Source: Oceanicoccus sp. KOV_DT_Chl | GTDB lineage: Bacteria; Pseudomonadota; Gammaproteobacteria; Pseudomonadales; Dasaniaceae | Direction: 5' to 3' | Assembly (NCBI RefSeq): GCF_900120175.1 | Contig: NZ_FQLF01000002.1 | Span: forward strand, 558,001-622,000 | Length of the DNA stretch: 64,000 nt | In this document: positions 63,820-64,000 of the stretch, one piece after another | Layout of the letters: each line of letters begins with the position of its first letter | How positions within the stretch are numbered: position 1 is the stretch's first letter | Made by a program: the position numbers and the translations under genes | The notes under the pieces: generated by a model | What the model was told of the DNA's origin: nothing | What the model saw: the letters and a program-made list of their open reading frames with translations, nothing else | Databases searched by the model: none

Positions 63820-64000
63820 ATGAAATCAGCACAGCAAAGCAACCGCGTATTCACCCAAGTTGATTATCGCCAGTTCCGTCAGCACATGGCTGACACCTAC
63901 ACCAAGCAGGTAAAAGGCAAAGGGTTTGAAACCACAATTTATGACCAACAAGGTGATATTCAAGCAATTATTCATGCTGCTTCTATCGATGAAAAAGGCA
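63820..64000 (+). CDS. partial unknown protein at the right edge
   Basis: An open frame from ATG 63820, with AAGGA seven bases upstream, runs off the window after 60 codons: it begins MKSAQQSNRVFTQVDYRQFR and is rich in Gln, Lys and His. No family is recognisable from this fragment. It is divergent from the phosphotransferase-like gene. Confidence 0.7.
   Translation, partial: MKSAQQSNRVFTQVDYRQFRQHMADTYTKQVKGKGFETTIYDQQGDIQAIIHAASIDEKG

Overview
The window is chromosomal DNA from a gammaproteobacterium. The best guess is a marine lineage near Cellvibrionales/Spongiibacteraceae, inferred from gene order and gene content; no rRNA is present to confirm it. Supporting signs are the lptAB-rpoN-hpf-ptsN-rapZ-ptsO cluster, mreBCD-maf-rng-yhdP, the metY-rimP-nusA-infB-rbfA-truB-rpsO-pnp superoperon, a PA4642-family gene, gatCAB, a TonB-dependent receptor, RND exporters and a deazaflavin (F420)-type nitroreductase. 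There is no prophage, insertion sequence, CRISPR array or rRNA operon. Most of the window is core housekeeping DNA.

Layout. 1-7.3 kb (+): LPS transport (lptA, lptB), sigma-54 (rpoN), hibernation factor (hpf), nitrogen-PTS (ptsN, ptsO) with rapZ, then mgtE and darP. 7.4-17.1 kb (-): a carbon-nitrogen hydrolase, yhdP, rng, maf, mreD, mreC, mreB. 17.3-21.0 kb (+): gatCAB and a PA4642-family gene. 21.0-29.3 kb (-): Smr protein, DUF2892 protein, a lone flagellin, an exonuclease, a LON-domain protein, a YkgJ protein, an HAE3/MMPL-type transporter, mpl and a PilZ protein. 29.5-33.2 kb: ppa, an unknown gene, cysE, an M15 peptidase, a TfoX C-domain protein and a Rieske protein. 33.2-42.6 kb (-): the translation/RNA-decay superoperon headed by an initiator tRNA with a clear sigma-70 promoter. 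42.7-50.7 kb: a FAD oxidoreductase divergent from an APH-like kinase, unknown proteins, a DUF1570/TPR metalloprotease-like protein, the nitroreductase, CvfB-like, Dabb and rdgC. 50.7-64 kb: fklB, an ATM1-type ABC exporter, a TonB receptor, a small SutA-like protein, an RND efflux pair, a rifampin-phosphotransferase-like enzyme and a partial gene at the right edge.

The most striking overall observation is about sequence quality. Twelve single-base frameshifts, plus a probable thirteenth, split ptsN, yhdP, mreD, the LON-domain gene, the M15 peptidase, truB, infB, the SutA-like gene and the RND permease (four times). Every one is repaired by adding one base, nearly always in a homopolymer, and each repaired gene regains a typical family length. 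Because infB and mreD are normally essential, systematic under-calling in the assembly is far more likely than pseudogenes. I annotate these genes over their full repaired extents.

No clearly new multi-gene system is visible. The best candidates for new biology are the FAD oxidoreductase/kinase/unknown-protein group (42.7-46.2 kb), the SutA-like protein, the phosphotransferase-like enzyme with an operator-rich divergent region, the acidic insert in the HAE3 transporter, and an initiator tRNA with an unusual U1-U72 end.
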